A DNA stretch of 64,000 nucleotides from the NCBI RefSeq assembly GCF_000218685.1, contig NW_006763301.1, forward strand, positions 1,240,001 through 1,304,000, written 5' to 3'. The position numbers and the translations under genes were made by a program. The DNA is from Serpula lacrymans var. lacrymans S7.9. Taxonomy: Eukaryota; Basidiomycota; Agaricomycetes; Boletales; Serpulaceae. Under the pieces are notes generated by a model. The model did no database searches. It saw only the letters and a list, made by a program, of their open reading frames with translations, and was not told the DNA's origin. Shown one piece after another: positions 53,820 through 64,000 of this stretch (position 1 is the stretch's first letter; every line of letters begins with the position of its first letter).

Positions 53820-55300
53820 ATGTCGTTGAAGATACCCCAGTCAACCAAAACTATAGTCTTGAAGAAATCCCCAGAGGGAAGGTCGCCTGTATATCACGAC
53901 GCTGTTCTCGAAGAACGTCCAATCCCTGCTTTGAAGCCTGAAGAAGTACTCGTGAAGATAGGGGCAGTGTCGTTTAATCGCCGAGAAGTCTGTACCCCAA
54001 TCCACATCACAACGACTAAATCAATTAATATGTGTTTTCTACGCATAGCTTTGGATAAGATTAGGCCAGTATCCGGGTATCACATTTGGGAGCGTACTAG
54101 GCGCTGATGGAGCTGGTTTGCGCACTACTATGATTTGATTGGAAGACTCCTTGACCTTTTCGTTGTAGGGACTGTCATCGCATCTGGAAGGCCGGATGAT
54201 CACCTAATCCTGAAACGTGTCTTCCTTGTTCCCATGCGCGGATGGGATACTGATCCAGAAGCACCAGAATCAGAGTGAGCATATCTCAACATGGCATCAC
54301 ACCTGAGCCTTGATATACTACGTCACACATCAGTTTCGGAATTATTGGAGGTGGCAGCAACCCTCCCATTGGCACATTTTCCGACTATGTCGTAGTTGAG
54401 CGAAATCAGGTAGTTCAATCCCCTGACCACCTGGATGACGTGACGCTTTCAGCTTGGCCATTAGGCGGTCTCACTGCTTGGCGGTGAGTCGGTTATGTCA
54501 CTTTTGTTTCCGTCCAGCTCACCATAGCTTGTTTTAGAGCGGCAATCGTCAACGCGGAGGCTTCTAGAGGACAGAATATTCTGATCACAGGCATAGGAGG
54601 AGGCGTAGCCCTTCTCGCCATGCAATTGTCTCTCGCAAAAGGTGCCAACGTATATGTGACGAGTGGCAGCGAGGATAAGATCCGAAAAGCCGTATCTTTA
54701 GGAGCTAAAGCTGGAGTCAACTATAAGTCGAGTAAATTGTGTCCTCCTGTTGTTATTTTGCGGGGCTGAATATGACCTAAAGAAGATTGGGCAATTCAAC
54801 TGTCGAACATTATCAAGGAGGGTAATGGCACAGGAAAGATTGATGCCATCGTTGATTCCGGGGGAGGCGATATCATGGGGCAGGCAAGCAAAGTGCTCAA
54901 AGCAGGAGGGAAAGTAGTCTGCTACGGAATGTGAGTGCTTAGTCCTTTCTTGTTTTTATTCATATGATTGAGGGTGACACACAGGACCGCAAATCCAAAG
55001 ATCACGTTTACGATGCGTGAAGTCTTAAAAAACCAGCGGCTAATTGGTGAGTAAATTTTTATCGATGATAGCTTTGTAAGCTGACTTTTGGCCATAATGT
55101 TATTAGGATCGACTATGGGGTCTCACAAAGACCTTCTTGACGCGACCAAGTTTATGGCGGAGCATCGTATCACTCCCATAGTTTCACAGGTTGTGAACGG
55201 CTTAGCAGCTACAGAAGAAGGCTTTGATATCATGAAACGCGGCGATCAATTTGGCAAGATCGTTATCAAACTGGAGAACACAGAAAGGGCATATTTGTAA
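53820..55300 (+). CDS. MDR-superfamily zinc-type alcohol dehydrogenase / quinone oxidoreductase
   Basis: About eight exons. MSLKIPQSTKTIVLKKSP.. was chosen over the upstream in-frame ATG at 53790, which overlaps the TATA-like tract. N-terminal GroES-like domain: KPEEVLVKIGAVSFNRRE, joined to LWIRLGQYPGITFGSVLGAD. Rossmann domain: ILITGIGGGVALLAMQLSLA (nucleotide-binding GxGGGVA) and VYVTSGSEDKIRKAVSLGAK, then GKIDAIVDSGGGD and KAGGKVVCYGM, ending KIVIKLENTERAYL. It reduces or oxidises small carbonyls or alcohols with NAD(P)(H). Catalytic-zinc Cys/His ligands are not evident, so a zinc-free reductase is likely despite the family name. Cytosolic. Confidence 0.88.
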
Positions 55301-55518
55301 CAAAAATATGCCTCGCACTTCCGATGAGTTAGGTCGAGCTGAGTCAGTATCAGGTCTGTAGTCATTGGGTGCAGTCATCCGTTTTCATTGAATTTTCTCG
55401 TCATGTTTCAAAGTCTACACTCGCCTGCTCTTTAAACCTGTGTACCGGATAAATGTAGTCTTTAGATGTCGAATCCAATATCCCATATTGCTACAAGCTG
55501 AAAGCCTAGCTTGCCACA

Positions 55519-58069
55519 TTATGTAGGAAAGGTTCCAAGGGTAAAAAGCGTTTGCTTTTGTTTCCCCTTTCCTTTCCTTCCCTTTCCAGACGAAATGTCC
55601 CCTACAGCCCCATCACCAGTTGCGATAGACTCTTCCTGTACAGCAGATACACCATTATTCCCTGGTTTCCAAGCGGAGGTGATAGTAGTCGTGTCACCAA
55701 GGATATTCCTCAGAGATTGATTCCCACTGACAGACGGCTTAACACGCGTCGAAGTCGAGGTAGGCAGTTCGGGGAAAGCGTTTTTTGACAACGACGGAGG
55801 TGCACGCGCAGCGGCAGCCTTATGAACAGTGACCGCAGGAGCTGGTACAGACGAAGGTGCGCGCACTCCCGAGGAGTTACTCGCGGACCATGGCGTGTTG
55901 CGCTGCCCTTGACGGAATCCAACCCCAACAGAGGGGTTCATTTGTAGCGCTGGGAATCGGTCTGGTGGGCGTGGGGCTGGAGCAGGAGATGGTGCCAAGC
56001 CGTGAGAGGAGGTTGAGGATCCGGCTGCTTGAGCTACGCGGTCCCAGACTTGTCTAGATGATTGGTTAGATGACCGGGATGTTGTGGCATGTTTTGCATT
56101 CAGAACACGACCACCTGTGATTCCTGCATACTGGGAACCCACAGCAGTTGGAACCAAGTCGGGGAACTGCCTACGTTGCTAGAAGAACGAGAGTGAATAG
56201 ATATTATGCCTCCAACAAGAAATTATACCAACTTCAATCTTGAATCCGTTCCACGAACTGAGTAAAGCCGTCTTTTTCTCTTCTTCGTCAAGGAGATCAA
56301 CGATGCCGTTCACGATACTGGCAGTATCGTCGAGATTATTATCCAAGACGTTCCAGATTGTAGATATTAAATCACGTGCACTAGATTCTGATAAGCGATA
56401 TCCACGCACAGCGGCTTTGACAGCTGGTGTAGCAGTGATAGGATTGGGGGCCAACGATCGCAAACGTGCCATAAATGCAGCGTGCCGCCTAAAGCAAAAA
56501 AAATTTATTAGGACTTGTAAGATCATTTAGCTAGATCACGCACTGAGCAACCATTGGGTCGACTTCATCATCTGGGGGAGAGGGAGTAGCACGGTGGCTT
56601 GGACCGGATGAAGTATTCGGACATCCATCGGCAGTACCCTCTACTGTCAGGTGGCCACCAAAAGCTTCCCTGCGCCTTCCATTTGCCCTTGGTTGGGCCA
56701 CAGCTAGGCCACTACCTTGAGGAGGTTCGCGCTCGCGCTCACGATCACGATCACGACGTCCGCGCCTTCCACTTCCACCTACGTCCTCGAATTCGAACTC
56801 TGCTTGTATTCTCATTGCATCTTTCTTATCACGAGCTGTCATATCGGCACCATGTACTTCGACCATGTGGGCTTTGAGATCCATTGCAGAACCAAATACG
56901 ACGAATTTTTGAGCAAGGCATTGGGGCTGATTGCACGCGAAGTGTGCATTTGTGAAATGTCTTTCCTGAGAAGAAGGTTAAATGCTAACACTATCGTAAA
57001 CGGTGGATAGCTCACCAGACTATCGTAGTTCTGAAAGCTAGATGAGAAATATTAGCTACTGAGAGCCGACACGAAGTGTTAAAAGTAACGCTAACTATTG
57101 ATCTCGAACTTCGTTTCTTTTACATACGAAACACTCTTCATGCCTCTCCCGCATGTGTGCATAGAGTTCGTCTTCACTAAAGAAGCATTCCCGGCAAAAT
57201 TCACACAGCGGATGGGTACCTCCATCTATCTGTTCCTTGGGCATTTGTTTGTGCGATCGATGAGGCATTGAAGGTAGATGAAGAGGAAGGACATTTGGCA
57301 AATATAGTGCATGTTCGTGAGCAAAGACCTTCTTGAAGCGTATACACAAGTCGCTGATAAGAATGTCATTTGCGGAAAGAATTTATAGAACAAGTAGACC
57401 ATACCAGATTACTTTTCCATGTAGAGCACGGACATGCAACTTGAGGTCACCCCAGCCTGTCCCAGTGTAATCGCAATCGGGATCAGGGCAGTTGAAACGG
57501 AGCAAAATAAGGGTCTCCGCCATCATGTCTTCAGTTTCAAAAAATATAGATAATTTTGAGTCCTTGTGAGGAATGGACTCTGGTGTATATGACGAAAATA
57601 GGGCATCTGGAGATACAGTAAAAATGGCATTAGGTTGAGGTTCCTTGAGAATAATTTATCTAAATTCAGTCATTGAGAACGTGAGTGGGCCATGTCACAC
57701 CTTGCAAAATGTACAGTCGAGTTTCTTGTACAGTGCTCGAAGTCGCAAAGCGCAGACATGGCAAGTACGATGATTGCACGCTGACACAGAGTAATATTTG
57801 ACAGGTTCAGCACAAATCCAACAAACCGCAACATCATCAACTGGTGCGAGCGCTGTGGAGACGTTAGAAGCGGCCTTGCTTTTTTGTTCAGGTGTATCCT
57901 TGTCGCTCTCTGGCATTTTGGGAGCTAGATTGCGAGAATCTACAGCTCTATTTCCCTGTGGTGCTGCGTTCCGTGGACTTCCTCGATATCCACCTCGCCC
58001 TCGACTCCCTCTTTTCCCCCGTTGCCCGGCCGAGCGAGGTTGCGGTTGCGAGATTGCTTCAGAGGACAT
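55519..58069 (-). CDS. HEL2: RING and C2H2 zinc-finger E3 ubiquitin ligase, Hel2/ZNF598-like
   Basis: MSSEAISQPQPRSAG.. then Arg/Gly-rich sequence (RGKRGSRGRGGYRG). The RING is CWICAEPVKYYSVSACNHRT..CALRLRALYKKLDCTFC (57840-57700). Next come C2H2-type fingers: CPDPDCDYTG.. LKLHVRALH (57480), CEFCRECFFSEDELYAHMRE (57200), CFVCKRNEVRDQNYDSLERH and CLAQKF..AMDLKAHMVEVH (57000-56850). An acidic/Arg-rich linker follows, then a helical region (ARLRSLAPNPITATPAV.., 56470-56240) and a Pro/Ser tail ending TLGTFPT. In yeast and animals this ligase ubiquitinates uS10/uS3 on collided ribosomes and starts ribosome quality control. It is tail-to-tail with the dehydrogenase (218 bp between stops). Confidence 0.92.
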
Positions 58070-58604
58070 TTGTAGGATAAGTAACAGAAGGATTTGCAGA
58101 TATAGGAGAAACGGAACTTGTGACGGACTGGCGCTAACCCTAACCCGAATGGACCAGCTCTAATGATATACACCACGGAAGCGTGGCAGTCCTACACGGC
58201 AGGAAGAAAATCCGTAGTCTCCCTTGCTGACCTAATTCAATATATTGATGATAGTCGATCAATATCTTGTAAATAAGGTCTGCTTCAAAATAACAGTGGC
58301 GTGCAGAGTGTCCGTCAAGTGATCACATACAGACATTGAACTCACCGGCCATATTTCTTTGAGATGTTGGCCGCATTCTGTTCATGGTTTTCTTGAGCAG
58401 CACAGATATCATGGGTGAGTGATTTAAACCACTGCCTCTGTTTGGTTTTCTGGGCCACAGTCAGTTTTGGCCGGATACACTTTGGCTGTGTGAGAGTCAT
58501 TTCTATAACGCTGCAAGTTTTTCTAGACAAGTCAGCCTTAAGTATGGAGCTAGGATTTATGTGCCGGAAATCTGGCTGCTTGGCATGTCAGAATATTCCA
58601 TGTA
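58070..58604. other. Upstream of HEL2 and start of a transposon-rich stretch
   Basis: 58070-58330 is the HEL2 promoter side. A minus-strand frame at 58342-58530 (PKLTVAQKTKQRQWFKSLTH..) resembles the start of a transposon-associated protein but is too short to assign. Confidence 0.35.
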
Positions 58605-58609
58605 CCTAG

Positions 58610-59020
58610 TGTAACAACCAAGAGTTAGTTACTCTGGAGCACAACTCAGACAAGCAAAAGAGTAATGAGTGGGAGTGGTTACCCCTTAGGTATGACCAAG
58701 TTAGTTGTGGGTAAACAACAGGAGGACTCGCTGAGGAGTCTCCTGGATCTATTGGGTATTTATACTACTACAGGGTGTTTGTACTTATGTACTGTACAGT
58801 TGATGAAAGCAGTGGCTGATGATGTCAGAGGGCGCAGCCCATGTGACCAGCTCTACTGTGTGAGAGATTTGTAGCTAAAATAAGAAAAAGGCAGTGTAGC
58901 ACAAAAAGATGGAGTTTGAACAAAAATGGAAAGTGCCACATGGCACAGTGTGTGAAAACTACAAAAGAAAGTTGGGGAGGAGAATGAAAATCAAAGGTCC
59001 AAAAATTGTGTATCGTAACA
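58610..59020 (-). mobile_element. Solo LTR, family B
   Basis: TGTAACAACCAAGAGTTAG to TGTGTATCGTAACA, 411 bp, with target duplication CCTAG at 58605-58609 and 59021-59025. It is the inverted equivalent of the Gypsy LTRs at 31519 and 39163, including the GGACTCGCTGAGGAGTCTCC hairpin. Confidence 0.93.
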
Positions 59021-59366
59021 CCTAGATACATAATATGGAGCATGTAGTAATACAAGTATAGTTTCTACAACAAAAATTAGTCATGAAACACTGAGTCACT
59101 GAGTGGAACAATGGAACGGGTGACTTACACATATCTGTGCTTGATGTAGTAGTAGATCCATCTGGTTCTCATTAACCGTTCTTGGCAAAGTCCAACTCAG
59201 TAGTGGTTGTAGAGCAATGTAAGGTGATCTCAGCCGACTGGGGGGTAGCAGGAGTAGCGGTGACCACTCCACTGACTATGACATCCGAGGTAGCAACACC
59301 AGGGTTGGGTTTTGCCAGGTCTAAGGTAGCCGGCAGATTGCTAGGCAGAGATTCAGGATTACCTGT

Positions 59367-59938
59367 TCAAATATGTATTAGCGAGTTGAAAGAAAGGCCC
59401 TGGATAAGACGGCACTCACCGTTTAAGTTATGCTGCAGATCAACTGAATTAAACAAATGGGCAAACCTATGCTGCCGCAATAATGGTAACGAGTAGTTTT
59501 GAAATGCATCTTGCAGGGCATGAACTATACCAAGGTGAGTTGCATTATTGATAACGGGACGCAAAGTTGCAGCAAAAGTTGTAACTGATGGCAAAGTACA
59601 CTGTATTCCATGAGATCCGTCAAACTTGAAGTTAGCCTGGAGTAAGACAGAAAACAAGTCATGCTGTTTGATAAAAGTGAGATTCACAAACAATCTAGTA
59701 TAATGATGATTATAATAATGTACCGTTGGCTCTGGACGGTCTTGCACAGCCAAATCAAGCCATGAGAGGCGATCAACTGGGGTTGGGAGATTATTACACG
59801 GCATAAGCTGGGTACTAGCAAAATAGACTTGTTCACAGGAGTGAGGTTGACTGTTGTAAATGAGAACTGACACAAATTGTGCTGCAACAGTGTGTTGTTA
59901 TAATGGCTCAGGTTTGCCTTATGTTCAACGTACTGCAA
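59367..59938 (-). other. Decayed coding sequence, function unknown
   Basis: An open frame of 168 residues (59367-59873) with overlapping coding-like sequence to 59938. Examples: HYNHHYTRLFVNLTFIKQHD and NNATHLGIVHALQDAFQNYS in frame. It lies just downstream of the KDZ relic on the same strand, so it may be an accessory gene of that element. No domain recognised. Confidence 0.3.
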
Positions 59939-60032
59939 GTCTGATGTTCTAACGCTCTAGGTGAGCTCTATTGTCCTATATAAAGTGTCAAGCAAACTCA
60001 AATCAACATATATTCAACACTACTTTAATACA

Positions 60033-63000
60033 TTATGATATGCCCCGAATGTAGTCTTCCAGTCTGACAGCCTTGTTATTTAACTCATCTTCAATAAGTG
60101 TTAAGTCCAAATCATCATTCTCATTATGATTGCTCCCCGCTGACATATCACCCAGCATGCTATAAATTTGTCCAGTATATCCTTCAAGCTTGTAAATGCA
60201 ATGTAGCTGGTTATGATGGACATTGTTGATCTTATGTGTTGTTTGGCATATAACAAGTAAAGCTCGGCAGCAAGGAGAGGGCTGTTGACTTTTGTCGCAT
60301 TGTAGGACTCAAATAATGTCCTGTCCTTGTTATCTATCCACATGTGTAGCCTTTGTACCTCAATATTGAGTTGTAGAACTTCTTCCTTTGCACGTTGAAT
60401 CTTGAAGAACTTTATGGCTACTTGCTGGTTTGCTGAGACTGTCCAAGGCTTGGCGAGAATATTGTGCCTCGGATATTTCAATAGCATGAACTCACCGAGC
60501 ATAGCATAGCTAACTATTTCTGAATACTCCAGGACAGGCCGTGGAGGATTTTGCTTTGGTGCCATCTAATTATATTCTTGAAGTGCAGTTTGAATAGCTC
60601 CTGAACGCTTTGCCAGGGCCCTAGAGATTTGTTTCCACATTTTATACCCTATGGATAACCAATTAGGAGTGTATCAGTTACTTAAACATAAAACACACCA
60701 GTTCCAGATAAATTAGCTTTTAACAACTCCAAAAGACACTGTATAATCAGTCCCTCTAACTCTTCAACCACCAAAATAAAATGTCGGTGCCCAATGAACT
60801 CCTTTGCTTTAATATATTCACTATGTGATTCATCCCAACAGGTTGTTATTTTAGCCTGGTGCTCCAATTCTTCGACACATTTCTTCTGCCGAGTAAGACA
60901 TCAATATAAGGACTTTGCTTCATCTTTGGCTGCTTGAGAACTGAGCTGTGCAGGCTGGGACAAACCAAAATCTGAGCCAAAGTGCAAAAGCGTGTAAGTT
61001 AAAAAACTGGATGAGGTGATTTTGTTGGTTTTGGCCCTAAAAGTATTGATGTCAGATCATTGAGACAACAATTAAAAAAGATTTTGCCATCTCTGCAAAT
61101 GTCCAAAAGCCTATTTATAGTTGCAAGTGCATACTTTGACCTAATGAAGAGATTTTTAGCACAACAAATTATACCACTCTATGGGGATCCACTCACAATT
61201 CTCCGCTGTGCTTCATCTCAGCTACACTTTTGACAAACCCATGTCGACATGCCATCAAGAATATACCAGTTTGATCAAATACTTGAATCTTGTCTTCTTC
61301 AACCAAGTTGGCAGCCAGCCAGTTTCTGGTACAGCTATCATCCTCTGACCTTGCTCGTGTTTTCGACCTTGGCTGTCGAGAGACATCATCTTTGAATGTA
61401 TCAACTCCGGCAGGTGTTACAATTGACATACTAATACCTACTTACGCTTCACTTTTTTGTACTCTCACTTTTACTTTTTCCAAGTCACATGACCAGTCAT
61501 GTGACCATTTACTTTACTTTACATTTTCGACTTTTCATAGTCACATGACCAGTCATGTGACACATTACCTGACCAGTGTCTAGACTCATCATGTGACTGG
61601 TCACATGCTAGATATTGGACTTTAAACTTTATTTACAACTGTACAGTACCTCATGTATTTTAGTATATATACAGGAGCAATACATGGGGAAGGACTCAGC
61701 GAGTCCTTCTGTTGTCTACCAACAACTAACTTGTTCTTACCAAATGGGTAACCACTCCCACCTCTTCCTCTTCTTTTGAGTGTTGTTTTCATTGTGCTCC
61801 AGTGCCCCAAGACTGTGTCTTGTTGGTGTTGTCACAGCAGGTGGTATGAAAAGACGACTGTAAAAATGACGAGAGTCAGTATGGCTGGATCTGTCTATCC
61901 GCAGAGCAGACATATTCCCATCAATTGTGTGGATACATTTTGGCATCAGGACAGGTTCATTTGGTTGCTACACAAAATATGAAATTAGCGTTGACAATGG
62001 ACCACTTATCTAGGTAAAACATACCTCAAATGAACATGATGGACAGCTGTAAGCTATTAGCCAATTAGCATCATCCCTGTGAATGATGTTGTCGATTGAA
62101 GCACAGATTTTTTGCTTGATATTTAGATATATATCAAAAGCTACTGACAGCTGTTCCCAAAAGGCTGGCACATATGTTATCTAATAGAATGATATCAGGC
62201 TATACATGACTATGACTATGACTGAAATGATTTATCACGTTATGCAGTGAGCAAAGCATTTTTGACATGGCTTGTACACTGAAAGATGATTGATGATGCC
62301 AGATTTGATGGTAAAGCTCTAAACAATCAAACCCAATAGCAACTATAGGCTCAAGAGGAGAGCACCCCAGTAGCCCCTCATGAACAAGGGCAACATTTGC
62401 AGGTTCATCAGCCATCTGAAATACCGAGCGACAAGGAACATACTCTATTATAATATTAGTACAGATGTAACATAGATATCACTTCTCTTACCTGTGAAGT
62501 ATACTGCTCCCACTTGAAAAGTATGACAAGGACTATCATTAGATACACTGTGGTTGGTGCCATGCTTCCACTGAAGGTAGGCAACCACAAGGGCGGGAAT
62601 CTGTGATTGCCAAGCTACATTTTGCTGAATGTGATGCTGAGAAAATCCTCTCTGGTCATGACGTCGACGAACACGGCCAATCTCTCTGTATTGTACTATG
62701 TAGCCACAATTAATAAGCTTGATCAGATTGATTGACTTACAGGTCACGGTCAAAAGTTCGAAAGAATTTCCCAAAGATTTGGGTTCCATCAGAGTCAATG
62801 TTGTCCTCTTCACCTCCACAAGAGATAAATTCTGCATCATCAAAGAGCATTGTTGTGTCTTGGGGATTGATCCCTGTTTCAAGGTACACTTTTCCAAGTC
62901 GTTCTTTTGCTCCAAGGACATTGTCTACAACAAAATCAGAGCGTAGTGTGAAAATGAGTAGCTACTTACTTTGAAACCTTTTATTTTCAGCTTCAATGCG

Positions 63001-63120
63001 CTCCTGCTTGATCTTACCCAGTCAAGCTACTGAAGTACTGGCCATACCACCTCAGAATAGTGTCATCCTGACACGGGATGATGTTGATTTGAGGATCTTG
63101 CTGGTCTTCCTGGTAGACAT
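60033..63120 (-). pseudogene. KDZ transposase, CxC1-type, degenerate
   Basis: Read from 63120: MSTRKTSKILKSTSSR.. (N-terminus, frameshifted), REIGRVRRRHDQRGFSQHH and IPALVVAYLQWKHG (62650-62570). Then NVALVHEGLLGCSPLEPIVA and LELYHQIWHHQSSFSVQAM (62390-62270), IDGNMSALRIDRSSHTD (61930), VDTFKDDVSRQ (61400), IQVFDQTGIFLMACRHGFVK (61270), EYIKAKEFIGHRHFILVVEE (60800), PRPVLEYSEIVSYAMLGEFM and KEEVLQLNIEVQRLHMW (60540-60330), and an acidic end to 60033. This order matches Kyakuja/Dileera/Zisupton transposases with a CxC1-like head. The middle third (after the HGFVK block, about 61.2-60.9 kb) is largely lost, several frames are shifted, and a solo LTR splits it at 61415. Confidence 0.85.
61415..61836 (+). 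mobile_element. Solo LTR, family A, inside the KDZ relic
   Basis: TGTTACAATTGACATACTAA to GGTGTTGTCACA, 422 bp, with target duplication GCAGG at 61410-61414 and 61837-61841. The KDZ frame continues across it (..FIPPA / GVDTFKDD..), so the insertion postdates the transposase. Confidence 0.95.
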
Positions 63121-64000
63121 GATGGTTTGAGGCAACGATGGAGAAGCTGAAGGTCAGTAGGGGGGTATGGATGATACTGTGGAAGCTGTGGAATACAACA
63201 ACAAGGCTATCAGTTAACCGTGAGAAAATATATCAGCGCACCGTAATGTTGAAACTGGCCTGTATGCATTTTGCCAAATAACTGCATATGTGATGCTTTG
63301 CCGCATTGTGTTGAGCTCCAAAACCTCAAGAATAAACCTTATCCATCAGTATACAGCAAACATAACAGCCCCGGGATAATGGGGTGGAATTCATCATGTA
63401 GATTAGTATACAATGTATAAATTAACCACCGCTTTGAAAAAACTAGTGGAAAATACCTAAAATTGAGCTTCATGTCGAGCTCACTGTGCTTGACAATGAA
63501 TAGAGTTGCTTTGTCATTGTTGGAAGTGGTGCCAGATGAGTGGAACGGGTCGGATGACAAAAGGGCCCATGTGGCAAAAACGGCGATAGCCCAGCCAAGA
63601 CACTGCTGAGTCCTGAAGTTATTGCTGAAGTGCTGCAGCAGAGGTAAAGCTTTCTAAGTAGTAACAAGTATCATCTACAGTGTTCTTACTAATATGTTAG
63701 ATAAGTGGTGTGACTCAGGTGCAACCTGGTCATAGTCATCTATCCACAGACTGAGGTAAGAATTCATACCTATAAATACCCATAGCATAATACTGATATT
63801 ATCACAGTAAATTCTTTTCTTTTACTTCTATAGGTACCTATCAACAATTGAATGTACTATCCACAGACTGAGTAAATTCCTTTACTTCTATAGTTTATAA
63901 TTATTTCAGAAAATGCCCTCTCAGATATTACAGAAGACCCTTGAGTTTCCAGATAATTTCATGCCATTGGTGACAGCACTGGGTATTGAGCTGAGTGGTA
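63121..64000. other. Region without a clear gene at the window edge
   Basis: Probably the 5' flank of the KDZ element. A plus-strand frame begins ATGCCCTCTCAGATATTACAG at 63914 and is still open at the window end; it may be the start of another gene but is too short to identify. ACTATCCACAGACTGAG occurs twice (about 63740 and 63860). Confidence 0.3.

Overview
The window looks like genomic DNA of a mushroom-forming basidiomycete (Agaricomycetes). The genes carry many short introns of about 50-60 nt with GT..AG ends. The mobile elements (a CxC1-type KDZ transposase relic, a two-gene Harbinger element, a pogo-like DDE_1 element and a Ty3/Gypsy chromovirus) are those typical of this group. All assignments were read by eye from the sequence and its translations; no database search was possible.

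Layout. (1) 1-24.2 kb: a tandem family of four copies of a five-exon gene for a small secreted protein. Copies 1-3 (1.19-2.65, 12.09-13.57 and 20.08-21.54 kb) are intact at 414-415 residues. Copy 4 (22.10-24.18 kb) is dead. Mobile elements are nested inside the duplicated units: a pogo-like element (3241-6912, TA target duplication) and a Harbinger element (7301-11771, 117-bp inverted ends, transposase plus Myb/SANT-like partner) lie upstream of copy 2, and a solo LTR and a MITE-like insert break copy 4. A full-length ABCC-type ABC transporter (13.85-19.4 kb, minus strand) sits between copies 2 and 3, and its last exon runs into the duplicated repeat.

(2) 24.2-42 kb: CpG-poor transposon graveyard. 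It holds a decayed DDE-transposase-like gene (about 26-29.3 kb), a Ty3/Gypsy chromovirus (31.5-39.6 kb, stops plus lost catalytic residues), LTR fragments and solo LTRs of two related families, a long hairpin, and a degenerate TGACTAT-rich repeat.

(3) 42-58 kb: compact housekeeping block: SRP40/Nopp140-like nucleolar protein, lumazine synthase (RIB4), PNS1/CTL-like transporter, MAPEG-family protein, mitochondrial ribosomal protein L37/L54-like, a TFIIIC WD40 subunit (TFC6/GTF3C2-like), a zinc-type alcohol dehydrogenase/quinone oxidoreductase, and a Hel2/ZNF598-like RING-C2H2 ubiquitin ligase.

(4) 58-64 kb: transposon-rich again, with a solo LTR and a degenerate KDZ transposase (CxC1 type) that carries another solo LTR.

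The housekeeping genes act independently (ribosome biogenesis, riboflavin synthesis, Pol III transcription, ribosome quality control). The most distinctive part is the secreted-protein array: because its units are paralogous, one copy shows the empty site of insertions in another, and the repeat edge has given the ABC transporter a chimeric C-terminus.
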